Positions 1 to 12,156 are shown, numbered from the stretch's first letter. The stretch: DNA of 64,000 nt from Lepus europaeus (GCF_033115175.1 NC_084835.1:86177948-86241947), one strand, 5' to 3'. Notes: generated from the sequence alone by a model not told the origin. Translations and numbers: made by a program.

Positions 1-885
1 TCTCATTCAACAGTTTCTCAAACTGGGTTCATCAAATCTTTTTAATTTAGTTGTTATAAAAATAATTATATTTCTTTACATTCATATTGTATTTGTTTAC
101 ATAGTATTTAATTAAAATAGCCATTGTAAGAAGACCCATGATAAAAATGTGACTCAACATAAACAGGTCTAAGCACGGAACTCATTAGAGGAACAGAAGT
201 AGGCAGGAAATCAGAGAACTGACTCTTCATGGAATGTTTTCAGCATGCACTGGATATATCTGAGGACATAAATTAATCCTGGGTGGGAAGTTAGTGTCGT
301 CTTTTATCCTTTATTGTTCTGACCCTCAGTGAGAATGAGGAGAGCACAATGTCATGACTAATGGGGTTTTGAAGATTCAGGGACCAAACGATGCTGAAAG
401 GTTAAGGGATGATAAGAGCTGAGGTGTGTATATATGTGCATGCATGTTTGTATTTTTTTACAGAAATTTATAACATTTGGAAGGCAATTGCAAGGTAAGT
501 GGTGAAGTAAGTTAGAGACAGTATTTCAATGAACTAAGGAGTGTCCACATGGTGTGACAATTGAGGAAACAGGTGCTAATGGTTCTTACAAGGAACTAAT
601 ACCCAGGTAAAGCAAAATGATTGAATGTTAATAAAGAAGCAAATGCCAATTGCTTATATCTGGAAGTAGTGAGCTATTAGAAAGTGAAATGGAAAGATGA
701 AGAGGAAATAAGATATCGTGAGGTGGTAGAAAAGATGTGCTACCAAAAATCAATGGAAGTTCTAGAAACGTCTGTCCTTTAGAGGATCTGTGGAAGCTCT
801 TCTGGGACAAAGGCAGGAGTGTGTAAAACATTAAGATAGAATTCTCCAACCTTTCCAAGAAGAGAGTCTATGTAACAGATTTATA
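1..885. other. AT-rich stretch, nothing recognised
   Basis: AT-rich intergenic sequence. I see no coding signal, no clear repeat and no tandem array beyond a short alternating TG/TA run near 427-448. It may hold very old decayed repeats that cannot be recognised by eye. Confidence 0.5.
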
Positions 886-898
886 GTGGTAAATTCTT

Positions 899-1254
899 TT
901 TTCTTTGTTTTTAAATATTTATTTATTTATTTATTTGAAAGTCAGATTTACACGGAGAGAGGAGAGGCAGGGAGAAAGAGAGGTCTTCCATCTGGTGGTT
1001 CACTCCCCAGGTGGCTGCAATGGCTGGAGCTGAACTGATCTGAAGCCTGGAGCCAGAAGCTTCTTCTGGATCTCCCACGCAGATGCAGGGGCCCAAGGAC
1101 TTGGGCCATCCTCCACTGTACTCCCAGGCCATAGCAGAGGGCTGCCCTGGAAGAGGGGCAACCGGGACAGAATCCGGCACCCCAACTGGGACTAGAACCC
1201 AGGATGCCGGTGCCACAAGGCGGAGGATTAGCCTATTGAGCCGCGGCGCTGGCC
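899..1254 (-). mobile_element. CSINE (young lagomorph SINE)
   Basis: Reverse-complement CSINE. On the plus strand it runs from the TATTTATTTATTT tail through GAGAGGCAGGGAGAAAG and the CCTCCACTG block to the tRNA-like head GAGCCGCGGCGCTGGCC. The flanks GTGGTAAATTCTT (886-898) and GTGGTACATTCTT (1255-1267) form a 13-bp target-site duplication with one mismatch, which sets the ends. Open frames across it on both strands are SINE sequence, not genes. Confidence 0.93.
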
Positions 1255-1267
1255 GTGGTACATTCTT

Positions 1268-1678
1268 AATGCAATGTGGTTAATGGAGATAGTAGACATA
1301 TAGTGATGAAATAAATGAGGAACATATAACTATTTAGGTGGGTCAAGAAAACCTTGCTAGAAAGAAAAGACTGAAATATGTTCTAATATTATTTGAAAAG
1401 GAATTTTCTAGGCAAATGAATTGGGAGGGAATTGTAGGCAGAGGAATACCAGGTGAAATCTCACAGAAATGGACAATGGAGAGTTCTGACTACTGTTTGG
1501 TGTGGCTTCTGTTTGATATTTCTGAATCATCTTAAAGACACATGTAGGACTTAAAGCAAAAAGCAGAGGATCTCTCTTCCATAATTTAGACCTAATGAGA
1601 ATTCTTAAAATCGTTTTTTCATATAGAAAATAAGGTGAAAAGTATGTTCAGGGTTAAAATGTACAGGATCTTTTGTTT
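1268..1678. other. No recognised feature
   Basis: Unique-looking AT-rich sequence between two SINEs. No repeat or gene is recognised. Confidence 0.4.
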
Positions 1679-1736
1679 TAAAAATGTTTACCTCTTTTCA
1701 TGTACTTGAAAGGTAGAGGGAGGGAGTGAAGGAAAG

Positions 1737-1796
<60 letters not shown>

Positions 1797-2067
1797 CTTC
1801 CATGTGCTTGTTCAGTGCCCAAATACCTACAAAATCTAGGGCTGGGTCAGGCCAAAGTCAGGAGCTCACAACTCCATCCAGGTCTCCCATGTGAGTGGCG
1901 AGGCTCCAAGGACTTGAGCTATCATCCACTGTCTCCCAGGGTGCACATTATTGGGGAACTGGATTGGATGCAGAGGTGGAGGTAGGACTTGATCCCAGGC
2001 ACTCCAATAATGGATATGGGTGTCTTAAATGATGGATTAACTTTCTATATCACAACACCTGCCCCTG
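1679..2067 (-). mobile_element. Old CSINE-related element
   Basis: A diverged member of the same SINE group. It keeps the order TACTTGAAAGG, a GA-rich block, CAGGTCTCCCATGTG, CTTGAGCTATCATCCACTG and a head ending in CACAACACCTGCCC. It differs enough from the young copies to be an older subfamily. The simple repeat at 1741-1792 has expanded inside its GA block. Confidence 0.8.
1741..1792. repeat. (AG)26 microsatellite
   Basis: Uninterrupted AG dinucleotide run of 52 bp inside the GA-rich segment of an old CSINE. It was probably seeded by the SINE's own GAGAGA block. Confidence 0.97.
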
Positions 2068-3553
2068 TACTGGCTGTCTTTATGCTCAATAAAGTATTTT
2101 TAATTTACAGAAAGAAGAAATAAAGGGCAAAATTACAAAGAGGCTTCTGTCTGTGATCCCAAGGCAGAGATAAAAAGCTGAAAGAGAGAATAACTATGAG
2201 CTACAGGGAGAGAAGGAGAGCAGCTCTGCTTAACCCAGGCAGGGAAGACTCAGTCCTAAGGAAGGGAGGGGTGGGAAGACTTTCTGAGGCAGGTAGGTCT
2301 GCTATGAGTTTTCTTTCCTTAAAAAAATAATCGACCAGAAAGCTTTGTTGTCTAGGAAAGGGTAAAAGGATGTCTGGCTGAATTGGAATTGACAAAACTA
2401 GGCAACTCAGACAGGGCAGTCTCGGGAGCAGCCTTTAACCACAAAAGAGATATTGAAGGCGATGCAATCGATAGAGCTGGAGCGGACACGGGAGGAAGAT
2501 GATGAAACCCATCAAATTCGATCACTGGGCAGGAGTGGTCAGTGTCAGCTTCCTCAGGAAGGGTCGCTCAGTGTCAGCCTGTATTCAGGGGCTCTCACCT
2601 CCCCTGCTGATTATGTTCTTAGGATCATAAAGTTTTAGTGCAGGGAGGGAAGAAGGGATGCTGCCTGGTCCAAACTTCTTTTGGGGACTGGGCTCTCTTG
2701 CTGTGGCCTGGATGAGATTTCCTGGACTCATGGACTACAAAAACTTCTTACTCAACCACCTAGGTGACTCCATAGGTATTATCTGTCTCCCTAAAGACAC
2801 ATTCAATCATTCATAATTATTTTAGTTATAATTCATTCCGATTCATAGTAGGCTTCAGGAAACGTGGCTACAGATGTTTTGTGTGTCTTATTCTTTAAAA
2901 GAAGTAGAGTCTATTTACTTATACTTAGCTTGTGTTTTAGTCTAACAGATCAGGGAGGATGAGAAACCTGTGGAAAGAGGTCTCAGTGTCCCAGTCTTCT
3001 TGGCTGTATCTGAGTTCAGCTCTGTGTGGCAGCATCAAGCATCACATGGAAATAGAGAAGAGCTCAGCTGAGGCCAGTCCCAAACGCTGACCCACAGAGC
3101 CTTCAGCAAACAAAGGGGTTCAACACAAACATTTTAAACAACTAAGTTTTTTGGCAGTTTATTACATGACAAATGCTAAGTGAAGAAGACTCCAAGTGAA
3201 AGAAATACAATAGTTACTGCTGTTCAGTTTTTCAGGACTGTCAGATGGCATAAAAAAGTTAAAGAGAGATTAACAATCTAAAATCTACCCTAATCAATGA
3301 TCCATGCACATCAAGAATTAATCATGACATTCAGGCAAACGCCTGGATCAATTTTGGTTGCACTTATAAAATGTCCATCCAAATGATTTCATTGTAAATT
3401 GGAAACCATGGTTTGCAGAAGCAATGGAAAGACAATGTTTTCTGTCACTAGAGGGGGAAATGCAGAGTATGCTGTATCATCTCTTTTTTGTAAAACAGAA
3501 TAAAAATTTAAATCATTACTTAAGTCAATGGCTTGAAATGTTTTTGTTGTTTC
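2068..3553. other. No gene; mostly unique sequence
   Basis: About 1.5 kb without a clear interspersed repeat. The 2400-2700 part is less AT-rich and contains a few CpGs. I found no exon-like frame that I recognise. Confidence 0.4.
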
Positions 3554-3884
3554 TTAAAAAAATTATTTATTTATTTGAAAGGCAGAGTTAACAGAGAGAG
3601 AGAGGGAAGAGACAGGTATATATCTTCTTTCCACTGGTTCACTCCCCAAATGACCACAAACAGCTGGGGCCAGGCCAGGATGAAGCCAGGAGCCAGTAGA
3701 TTCTTTCAGGTCTCCTATGTTGGTTTAGGAGCCGAAGCACTTGAGCCTTCCTCTGTAGCTTTGCAGGCAATTATTAGAGAGCTGTATTGGAAGTGGAGCA
3801 GCCAAGACATGAACTGGCATCCATATGGGATTCCAGCATCACATAAGGAAGCTTTAACCGCTATGCCACAGCACCAGCACCTGT
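3554..3884 (-). mobile_element. CSINE
   Basis: Reverse-complement CSINE of intermediate age: TTATTTATTTATTTGAAAGGCAGAG start, GACCACAAACAGCTGGGGCC middle and CTATGCCACAGCACCAGCACC head. No clean duplication is seen, so the ends are approximate. Confidence 0.88.
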
Positions 3885-4334
3885 AGCATCTCTTGAATGC
3901 TGAGTATGTGCTTTTAGTAGAGGATGAGGCATCTGGCAATGAACTTGATTATACGATTGAGGTCACCAACATTCTCTCCTTGCTTGATGTCCCTATCATC
4001 AAACAATGCTTGGGTTATAATTTGGCTTCCTCTATATACTTGTCTGCAAAGAGAGAACATGCTTATGCATGAACAATGATGTTCCATGTACTTAATAGCT
4101 GTATTTCTCATTGTAAATTAATGAATTGGGCTTCTGTGTTTTATAGATTGTCTCTGTAAGCTTGGTGAATGCAGCTGATATGCTACAGACCTAGGTTACA
4201 GTGTATTCACCAAACATACCCTGTCTTCTCAAATGCCAGCCAGGCCCTGCAATTGGTGATACATACATCTCACTTGTACCTTTTCTTTAAACTATAAGAA
4301 AGTCTAGGAGGGCAGTGCTTACTTTCTTTCTCTA

Positions 4335-4600
4335 TTTAGTTAATTGTAATACTTGCTAATGTTTTTTGGGGGGCTTATCAGGTACCAGACATTGCTCTAA
4401 TGCCTTTATATGGTTCCCTCATCCAAACTTTACAATGGCTCTAAGGGTAAATGTTTCTAATTTTACAAATGAGGAAAAACAATAGGAAAAATTTAGTAAC
4501 TTTCTCAAGGTCACATAGGTGGTAGCAACTGAGCTGGAATCCCAAATCTCTGATTCAGAAAACTTGTCTATGACCACCAAGCTACTTGCTTGTCCAAGCA
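4335..4600 (+). mobile_element. MIR (ancient mammalian SINE)
   Basis: Diverged MIR. It shows the recognisable order ACCAGACATTGCTCTAATGC, ACAAATGAGGAAA, AGGTCACATAGGTGGTAGC and GCTGGAATCCCAAATC, matching the family's '...gatgaggaaactgaggc...aaggtcacacagctagtaagtgg' core. Confidence 0.8.
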
Positions 4601-4702
4601 GACAAAGTGCTTTTTTCCTACCACATCTCTTTAAAAAGAAATCCAGAATATCACCTAACATCCATAAGACTAAGTCCAAAGTCCTCTATATGCTTTTATT
4701 TT

Positions 4703-5016
4703 TTAAAAAATATTTATTTATTTACTTGAATGTCAGAGTTACCAGAGAGAAAAGGAGAGGCAGAGAGAGAGGGGTGGGGGGGAGGTCATGCATCTGCTGG
4801 CTAAATTCCCAATTGGCTGCAAAAGCTGGAGCTGTGCCGATCCAGAGCCAGGAGCCAGGAGCCAGGAGCTTACTCCAACGGGTCTCCCACGTAGGTGCAA
4901 GGCCATCTTCTATTGCCTTACTGGGCCATAGCAGAGAGCTGGATCAGAAGTGGAGCAATATGGGATGCTGGCCCTGCAGGTGGCAGCTTTACCCACTATG
5001 CCACAGCACCAGCCCC
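4703..5016 (-). mobile_element. CSINE
   Basis: Reverse-complement CSINE with TATTTATTTATTTACTTGAATGTCAGAG at the tail side and CTATGCCACAGCACCAGCCCC at the head. A short in-place duplication (CAGGAGCCAGGAGC) lies in the middle. Confidence 0.88.
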
Positions 5017-6195
5017 CTCTTTATGCCTTTCAAGACCCTCTCTAATCTGATATCCACCTGTTGCTGTAACTTCAACTCCCATGTTTCATTTAACTTTAAC
5101 TAGCAATTACTTGGAATGTTTTATATGCTAGACACCAAACTCTGTGCTGACAATCAAATATGAATAAAAGATTTTGTAACCAAATAACAGATGAAACAGA
5201 GATCTGTGAAGTACAGCTAGCAAAATTATGAATAAAGTAAATTATACTGTGCACATTTATAGAAGAATAAACTCAGTTCTGAACTGTGGACATTGGTGAC
5301 ATGAGAGAGGAAACAGGCTATCAGGACACTGAGGGTTGTGCTAGATGGAAAGGAAGGACAAAAAAATTCATTACAGATAAGAAGAACAATATAAGTAAAG
5401 ATAAGATCTTAAAAGAGCCATGGTCATTATGAGAACAGAAAATGGATAAGTGTGATAAGAGTAAGGAATATGATTGCAAATTAATTTGAAAAATAGATTG
5501 CAACTAAGTTGTGGACAGGCTAAGAGATTTATACTTGAAGTGTCAGATCTGATCAAAGAGAAATTGTGTATTATAATTTTAACACATTCACAATGAGCTG
5601 ATTGTTGATGTCCTGAGAACTGAGAGAACATTCAATGTAGACTAGTAAAAGCAATTAAAGCAGAGAGGACTAAACCATCATCTCCCTCTCCCTCTCTGGC
5701 ATTCTGTTGGGCCTGAGAGATTAGTGTGATGTCATAGGCACGTAGACCTATGTGTATATCCAAGGTACATTCCATGTTTCAGTACTCACTTGAAATTTGT
5801 TTTAATTGATGATTCCCAGGGTCACATATGTTTGCAAGAGGCACAATATATTCCTCTTTTTAATGCCTGCAAATATTAACAAGGTGTTAAATGCTCATAA
5901 AAAGTCTGCAGCAAAAAGTGTTTAGTTCTGTTCAACTTGATTTCTTAAGCTAATTGTTATAGAATTTTCCTTGTTTCTTTTAACTATAATTATTATCACA
6001 TTCCTTTCTGTTGAAGCTTTGGGGATCTTCTATCGAAGTTATAGCTTTCATTAAATGAATGCTGGAATGTATTTTCTCCTTCCACTTGGGTATGATAGAG
6101 CACAGAATTATCAGTGGGGCAGTTGAGCTCTGATTCTCCGGATTGACCAATGGTGTGACTCTGAATGAGTAGTAGAGCTGAGAAACTGATATGTG
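5017..6195. other. No recognised feature
   Basis: About 1.2 kb of AT-rich sequence with no gene or certain repeat identified. Confidence 0.35.
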
Positions 6196-6290
6196 TCTTT
6201 CTGGTACTGGCTTATTTTACTTAGCATAATGACCTCCTGTTCCATCCATTTTATTGGAAATGCTCTCTTTTTGTAAGATGTGGAAGTTGT
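6196..6290 (-). mobile_element. L1 fragment, antisense
   Basis: The string CTTATTTTACTTAGCATAATGACCTCC followed by GTTCCATCCATTTT is the reverse complement of a well-known segment near the end of mammalian L1. Only about 95 bp are recognisable before a microsatellite begins. Confidence 0.6.
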
Positions 6291-6298
6291 GGAAGTAT

Positions 6299-6339
<41 letters not shown>

Positions 6340-6340
6340 C
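6299..6340. repeat. (CA)n(TA)n compound microsatellite
   Basis: About 21 bp of CA repeats followed by about 19 bp of AT repeats, directly upstream of an L1 target site. Confidence 0.95.
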
Positions 6341-6362
6341 ACTATAAAAATTGGGTTGATTT

Positions 6363-7245
6363 AGCCCTTAAGGCATTCGGAACTGGCTGAAGAGCCCATG
6401 AGAGTATTGTAGGCATGGAAAGCCAAGACACCCCAGAAAAGAAAAAAAAAAAAAAAAGAAGACCTAAATGAAAGATCTCTGCGAGTGAGATCCCAAGGAA
6501 AGAACAGGGCCGTCAAAGATGGAGGTACCTTTCTCTGAATGGAGAAGAGAACTTCCACTTTGACTATGACCCTATCGGAATAAGATCAAAGTTGGCGAAC
6601 CCTAAAGGCTTCCATAGCCTTGGCAACTCATGACTAGAGCCTAGGGAGATTACTGATGCCATAAACAAGAGTGTCAAATTGTTAAGTCAACAACAGGAGT
6701 CACTGTGTACTTACGTCTCATGTGGGATCTGTCCTTAATGTGTTGTCTAATGTGAAGTGATGCTATAACTAGTACTGAAACAGTATTTTTACACTTTGTG
6801 TGTCTGTGTGGGTGCAAACTGATGAAATCTTTACTTAGTATATACAGAATCGATCTTCTGTATATAAAGATAATTGAAAATGAAAAAAAAAACTGATGTT
6901 AAATTGGAAATTGCATAGAAAATTAATTAGTTTTTAAAAAATATCATGTAGGATCTCTGTCTTTAATGTGCTGTACACTGTTATTTAATGCTATAACTAG
7001 TACTCCAACAGTATTTTTTCACTTTGTGTTGCTATGTGGGTGCAAACTGTTGAAATCTTTACTTAATATATACTAAACTGATCTTCTGTATATAAAGAGA
7101 ATTGAAAATGAATCTTGATGTGAATGGAAGGGGAGAGGGTTGTGGGAAAGGGGAGGGTTGTGGATGGGAGGGAAGTTATGGGTGGGGAAGCCATTGTAAT
7201 CCATAAGCTGTACTTTGGAAATTTATATTCATTAAATAAAAGTTT
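6363..7245 (+). mobile_element. 5'-truncated L1 3' end with TSD
   Basis: Rabbit-type L1 3' UTR ending in ATTCATTAAATAAAAGTTTAAAAAA. The flanks AAAAATTGGGTTGATTT (6346-6362) and AAATTAGGTTGATTTT (about 7249-7264) form the target-site duplication with one mismatch. The start AGCCCTTAAGGCATTCGG matches the interior of the longer L1 at 59.6-60.6 kb, so this copy is 5' truncated. The UTR contains two tandem related units of roughly 228 bp, from about 6716 and about 6943. Confidence 0.93.
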
Positions 7246-7264
7246 AAAAAAATTAGGTTGATTT

Positions 7265-8716
7265 TATATCATTTGACATTTAGCTAGAAATGTCATCTCA
7301 TTGACTCATGCAATGTACATGACAATATACCCCTATTTCCCTAAAGTATGAACATTACAATGAATCCCTTACTTTGTGACATTAGTATTTCTGTTTCCAA
7401 GAACAATTATATATGTGTGTATTTGTATAATGTCTGCACATGAAGTGAATATAGCAAAATGGTAAAAATTGTTAAATTTTAAAGCTAAAGTACTTATAAA
7501 ATTAGTAAAGCTGAGTTAACAATTTCTCATTGGTTGAAAAGGTTGACAACTTCTGGTTTCTCTCCTGAAAGCATCATGAGAAAATCTGCCTTCTAGTTCT
7601 TGAGACCTGGAAAGAAGGGAAATCATCTGGCTGGTCCAGATTACCAAGTATTCACACCCTTGCTTCAGAGCCCAAAAGAAAGGAAAACAAGAACTGTTTC
7701 TGTCAACTCAAATGGAGTGTTCACAACTTCTTTAAGTTCTCTTTTTCTTTCTTTTTTTCTGTATAAATTACCAATAGGCAAATTTTTGAGGAGTTTGGAG
7801 GGGAAGTAGAAAAGTGGTATTACAAAAAGCAGAGGGAATAGATCTATAAAGAAAAGCATTTAGGGGAGGATCTGGTTAGCAAAAATGTGTGCAGCCTAAG
7901 ATATGCAGCACATCTTTTATGCTATATTGCTGCTTCACTGGGACTGAGAAACTGAGAAATCTGCTCCTGGAGTTGGCAGTGAGATAGTCAACCAACTTCA
8001 GGAATGCCAATATGTCAAAAGCAAACCTTTTCCCTCCAGCAAATAAAATATTAAGAGGGCTACGAAAGCCAGTGGGAAGTGGCCTGGAGAAGGAGATGAA
8101 AAATTAATTTTAATGCATGGGAGACTAAGTAATTCACTTATTTCACAACCTCAATCAATTTTAATATTTTAGTATTTAATGTGAATGTGGTGCTTCTCCA
8201 ATAACATTTTAAAAGTTGTGTTTCTCCTTTTTTTGGCTTTTATTCTATGAGTCTTTTTTATTTTTCAGCTACTCTTAGTTTTGATAGGGAGATTTCCATG
8301 GGTTTCACCCTACTCAAGGCTGTAATCTATTCTCTTCTATCTGTACCAGTTTTAAAAGTTATACAATTATTAAATAGAGAGCACAGGCAATGGAGAAGAC
8401 CCCAAGCCCACTTTTAGGCAGACTGATTTTGGGAGAGGCCCCTGAGAGACTCTCGACAGACCATTGTGTGGAGAGCAAAGTGGAGTCATTTAGTCATTAG
8501 TTTCTCAGATATCAGCCAAAGAGGGGAAGCTGTCTGCCTTTCTCTACAATTTAGACACTTATCTTACAAATTCACCAAGCTCGGTGATTTCTGAACAATG
8601 CCAGCTGTTAGGGAGCCATTTCCCTGGCATTTTCCCCATAATTTGATTTGAAAGGAAAAGATTAAACTCAGTTCGACCCAGAACTGTCAGCCCAATGCCC
8701 TCAAAGAGTTTGACAG

Positions 8717-8751
<35 letters not shown>

Positions 8752-8905
8752 CAAGGAAGAAACCTTGCAGACAAGTTCAGATGAAGAAATCACCTTTACC
8801 TGAGTTTTAAGGAAAGACAATAAGGTAAGATCCTGGTGGATGTAGATAGGACCAACCAAGCAGATTTCTCCTCCTAGAAAGATGGACTGAAGTGAAGGCT
8901 AAACT
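7265..8905. other. No gene; short A-rich simple repeat
   Basis: About 1.6 kb with no identifiable gene. A pure-A run grading into (GAAAA)n lies at 8716-8751. The remainder is unclassified AT-rich sequence. Confidence 0.4.
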
Positions 8906-8918
8906 CATAGTCCTTCTT

Positions 8919-9276
8919 TTTTTTTATTTAGTTTTATTTTTTATTTTTTGACAGGCAGAGTGGACAGTGAGAGAGAGAGAGACAGAGAGATAGGTCTTCC
9001 TTTGCCATTGGTTCACCCTCCAATGGCCGCTGTACATGGCTGTGGCCAGTGCACCACGCTGATCCGAAGTCAGGAGCCAGGTGCTTCTCCTGGTCTCCCA
9101 TGCGGGTGCAGGGCCCAAGCACTTGGGCCATCCTCCACTGCACTCCCTGGCCACAGCAGAGAGCTGGCCTGGAAGAGGGGCAACCGGGACAGAATCTGGT
9201 GCCCCAACCGGGACTAGAACCCGGTGTGCTGGCGCTGCAAGGTGGAGGATTAGCCAATTGAGCCGCGGCGCTGGCC
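8919..9276 (-). mobile_element. Young CSINE with perfect TSD
   Basis: Complete reverse-complement CSINE: tail, TTTTTTGACAGGCAGAGTGG, the CCGGGACAGAATC block and the head GAGCCGCGGCGCTGGCC. It is flanked by identical 13-bp duplications CATAGTCCTTCTT at 8906-8918 and 9277-9289. The low divergence and perfect duplication mark it as one of the younger insertions in the window. Several frames of around 100 codons run through it and should not be called genes. Confidence 0.97.
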
Positions 9277-9289
9277 CATAGTCCTTCTT

Positions 9290-9766
9290 AATGACCAACT
9301 TTCAGGTAATATTAATTTTAGGAATAAAGGTTTGGTTGTTAGGTAAGTGGTGATTGACTAGTATGAATTACTATTTTAATTATAATTACAATAAGTTTTG
9401 TAGGATGTAGTGGTACCTATTATAATACAATAATAAACATTCTGCTTATTCCTCCACATGTGGGTAAATTTTAACATCAGAATGCTTATATTTTATTAAG
9501 TGTATATTTTACTTAATCGCCATCTCATAAAAATGATTAAAATGTTACCTTTGTCTCTTTGTTCAAGTCATTGATTCCTAGAAAGATGAATGTGGCCAAT
9601 TTGAAACAGATGAGAAGTGCTAGAGCTAGGTTTTGGTCTGGCGCCTTTTCTCATCTTCAAATCATGGAACCTGGGTCACTGTGAATGTTCCATCTAAAAG
9701 GTGATAGAGAAATGTGTTATAAAAATGATAATCCAGTAGTATGGATTTTTACTTATGCTAGCATTC
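9290..9766. other. AT-rich spacer, possible MIR remnant
   Basis: Mostly unrecognised. Around 9575-9665 the string GAAACAGATGAGAAGTGCTAGAGC resembles the 3' half of a MIR, but too weakly to set ends. Confidence 0.3.
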
Positions 9767-9777
9767 ACATTTCTTTT

Positions 9778-10121
9778 TATTTTTATTTTTGACAGGCAGA
9801 GTGGACAGTGAAAGAGAGAGACAGAGAGAAAGGTCTTCCTTTAGCCTTTGGTTCACCCTCCAATGGCCGCCATGGCCAGCGTACTACGGTCAGAGCATCA
9901 CGCTAATCTGAAGCCAGGAGCCAGGTGCTTCTCCTGGTCTCCCATGTGGGTGCAGGGCCCAAGGACTTGGGCCATCCTCCACTGCACTCCCAGTCCACAG
10001 CAGAGAGCTGGCCTTGAAGAGGGGCAACCGGGACAGAATCTGGCACCCCGACGGGGACTAGAACCCGGTGTGCTGGCGCTGCAAGGTGGAGGATTAGCCT
10101 ATTGAGCCGCAGTACCGGCCT
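9778..10121 (-). mobile_element. Young CSINE with TSD
   Basis: Reverse-complement CSINE of the same subfamily as the copy about 500 bp upstream. The flanks ACATTTCTTTT at 9767-9777 and 10122-10132 are an identical 11-bp target-site duplication. Confidence 0.95.
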
Positions 10122-10132
10122 ACATTTCTTTT

Positions 10133-10467
10133 AAAAAAAAAGTGTTTTATTTATTTGAAAGGGAAAAATTTAAAGGTATTGGGAGAGGGAGAGAGAGAGA
10201 TACCTCCCATGGTACCTCCCCAAATACCCTCAAGAGGCAGGGTTAGGTCCAACCAAAGCCAGGAGCCTACAATTCAATCCAAGTCTCTCATGTGTGTGAG
10301 AGTGACCCAAATACTTGAGCCATCACCTGCTGCCTTCGGCCATGTTAGGAGGAAGCTGGAATACAAAGTGGAGCCAGGACTCGAATGAAAGCACATGAAA
10401 TACAAAGTATATGAGATACAGGTGTCTGAAATAGGGGCTTAACCTGCTGCTACAAATTCCTGCCCCT
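10133..10467 (-). mobile_element. Old CSINE-related element
   Basis: Diverged reverse-complement SINE directly abutting the young copy. It has TGTTTTATTTATTTGAAAGG at the tail side, then CCAGGAGCCTACAATTCAATCC and GAGCCATCACCTGCTGCC. The head ends near ACAAATTCCTGCCCC. The younger SINE inserted in or beside its A-rich tail. Confidence 0.75.
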
Positions 10468-10689
10468 GTCACTCATGTTTTTAGATGATAAGCTCTTTAA
10501 AATATCCTTCTTTGAGCTTGATCTCATTGCCCTTCTGCCTTGTTCTTTGTCTTAGTTGATTGAGGGACACTCTTGGGAGACTACACCTTCCTCTGTCAAT
10601 CCATCCTCTTAACTTAGGAGCAACTTCCCAATACTTCTAATTTCCTTTGATAAATAAGTCATTTAATGTCTAGAAATGTATTTTCACAA

Positions 10690-10850
10690 TAAAATATTCT
10701 TTCAGGTTGCAAATAATCAATTCCATTATTTTCACAGATGAAGAAAGATCTAAAAGCTAACATTCTCAGAGTCACAAAACTGGTTGGTGACCAGTCAGAG
10801 CAGGATCCTGCATTCCTACTCCCTACCCTCATGTTCTGCCATTTCAATGG
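10690..10850 (+). mobile_element. MIR fragment
   Basis: Diverged MIR core: ATTTTCACAGATGAAGAAA, then AGAGTCACAAAACTGGTTGGTGACC and GCAGGATCCTGCATTC. Confidence 0.6.
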
Positions 10851-11670
10851 CATTGATATACTTTAATTTTATACCACTTCTTAGAGAAATGAGGTCAGTA
10901 TACAAAAATATATATTTCTATGTGTATTTAAATATGTAAAATTAACATGCACATTCACACTTTCATTCTCTCCTAATTACACATTTTTATGCAACATTTC
11001 ATTTATCTTCCATGTTTTTGTCAATTAGACCTTAAAGTTTCCCTGTTTTTAAATTCACAACTGTGCCTAGGACAGTTCTGACAGAACATTAAGTCCTCAT
11101 TAATTATTTAATGATTGATTAATCATCTTTGAGATGAATTTCCATGGATTTATGATTTTAAATTCCTCAGTATGTCATTTTTATTATTTCCTATTTATTT
11201 TTTATTGAAAGACTCCTATTAAACTCAGAGGTCATCTTATGGTGCTGAGATACTGCAACCCAAATTCCAAGAGCAACCAAGACACCACAAAATTTGCTTA
11301 TGTTAAAAGCTCATTTGACACTGTTGAAAGTTACTCAACCTAAATTTCAAAAACCAGGATGCTTCCAATGATAAAAAAAATAGTTAAGTTGCAGGAAATA
11401 ACAGAAATGTTGGGGTTGCAACCCTGGCGGGGGGCAAGATTTTGTGCTGAGTCTTCTCATGTGATGGAGTGAAGACTTGGTGGGAAGAGAAAGATGCTCA
11501 CGAAGTAGGTGCTAAGAAAGAACTAGAGAGAGGCCATCTGCAAGAAAAGTGTAGTAGAGATGAACTACAGATTTACAGATTTCCATGGGGACTTACATTT
11601 TCTTGGGTTTCTTATTTTTTATTTTTATTTTTTTAATTAAGCAATGTGTAAAGATGGAATTTTGCTTTCA
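10851..11670. other. AT-rich spacer
   Basis: No gene or clear repeat recognised in about 800 bp. Confidence 0.35.
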
Positions 11671-11683
11671 AGAATTCCAGAGG

Positions 11684-12011
11684 CTGGCCGGCACTGTGGC
11701 TTAACAGGCTAATCCTCCGCCTTGCGGCGCCGGCACACCGGGTTCTAGTCCCGGTTGGGGCGCCGGATTCTATCCCGGTTGCCACTCTTCCAGGCCAGCC
11801 CTCTGCTATGGCCCAGGAAGGCAGTGGAGGATGGCCCAAGTGCTTGGGCCCTGCACCCGCCTGGGAGACCAGGAGAAGCACCTGGCTCCTGGCTTCGGAT
11901 CAGCACCGTGCGCTGGTGGCATTGGGGGTGAACCAATGGAAAAAAGGAAGACCTTTCTCTCTGTCTCTCTCTCTCTCATTATCCACTCTGCCTGTCAAAA
12001 AAAAAAAAAAA
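11684..12011 (+). mobile_element. Young CSINE with TSD
   Basis: Plus-oriented CSINE: head GGCTGGCCGGCACTGTGGCTTAACAGG (A-box-like region), B box GGTTCTAGTCC, 3' CTCTGCCTGTC plus an A tail. The flanks AGAATTCCAGAGGCT (11671-11685) and AGATTTCTAGAGGCT (12012-12026) are an imperfect target-site duplication. Confidence 0.94.
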
Positions 12012-12156
12012 AGATTTCTAGAGGCTGAGGGTCAGGTTAGCCACTTTATGACTACACTGTGCAAATTATTTCACCTAGGGAGAAATAGTCACACAGAAAA
12101 GCATACTCACTTCTTTGTGTGTCTGGTGTGTTTCACATAAATAATTTTCATTTTTT

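Noticed and set aside
11745..11760. tRNA-like B box GGTTCTAGTCC (also in other young CSINEs) suggesting tRNA genes
   Set aside because: The box belongs to the tRNA-derived head of CSINEs. No clover-leaf with anticodon and acceptor stems can be formed.
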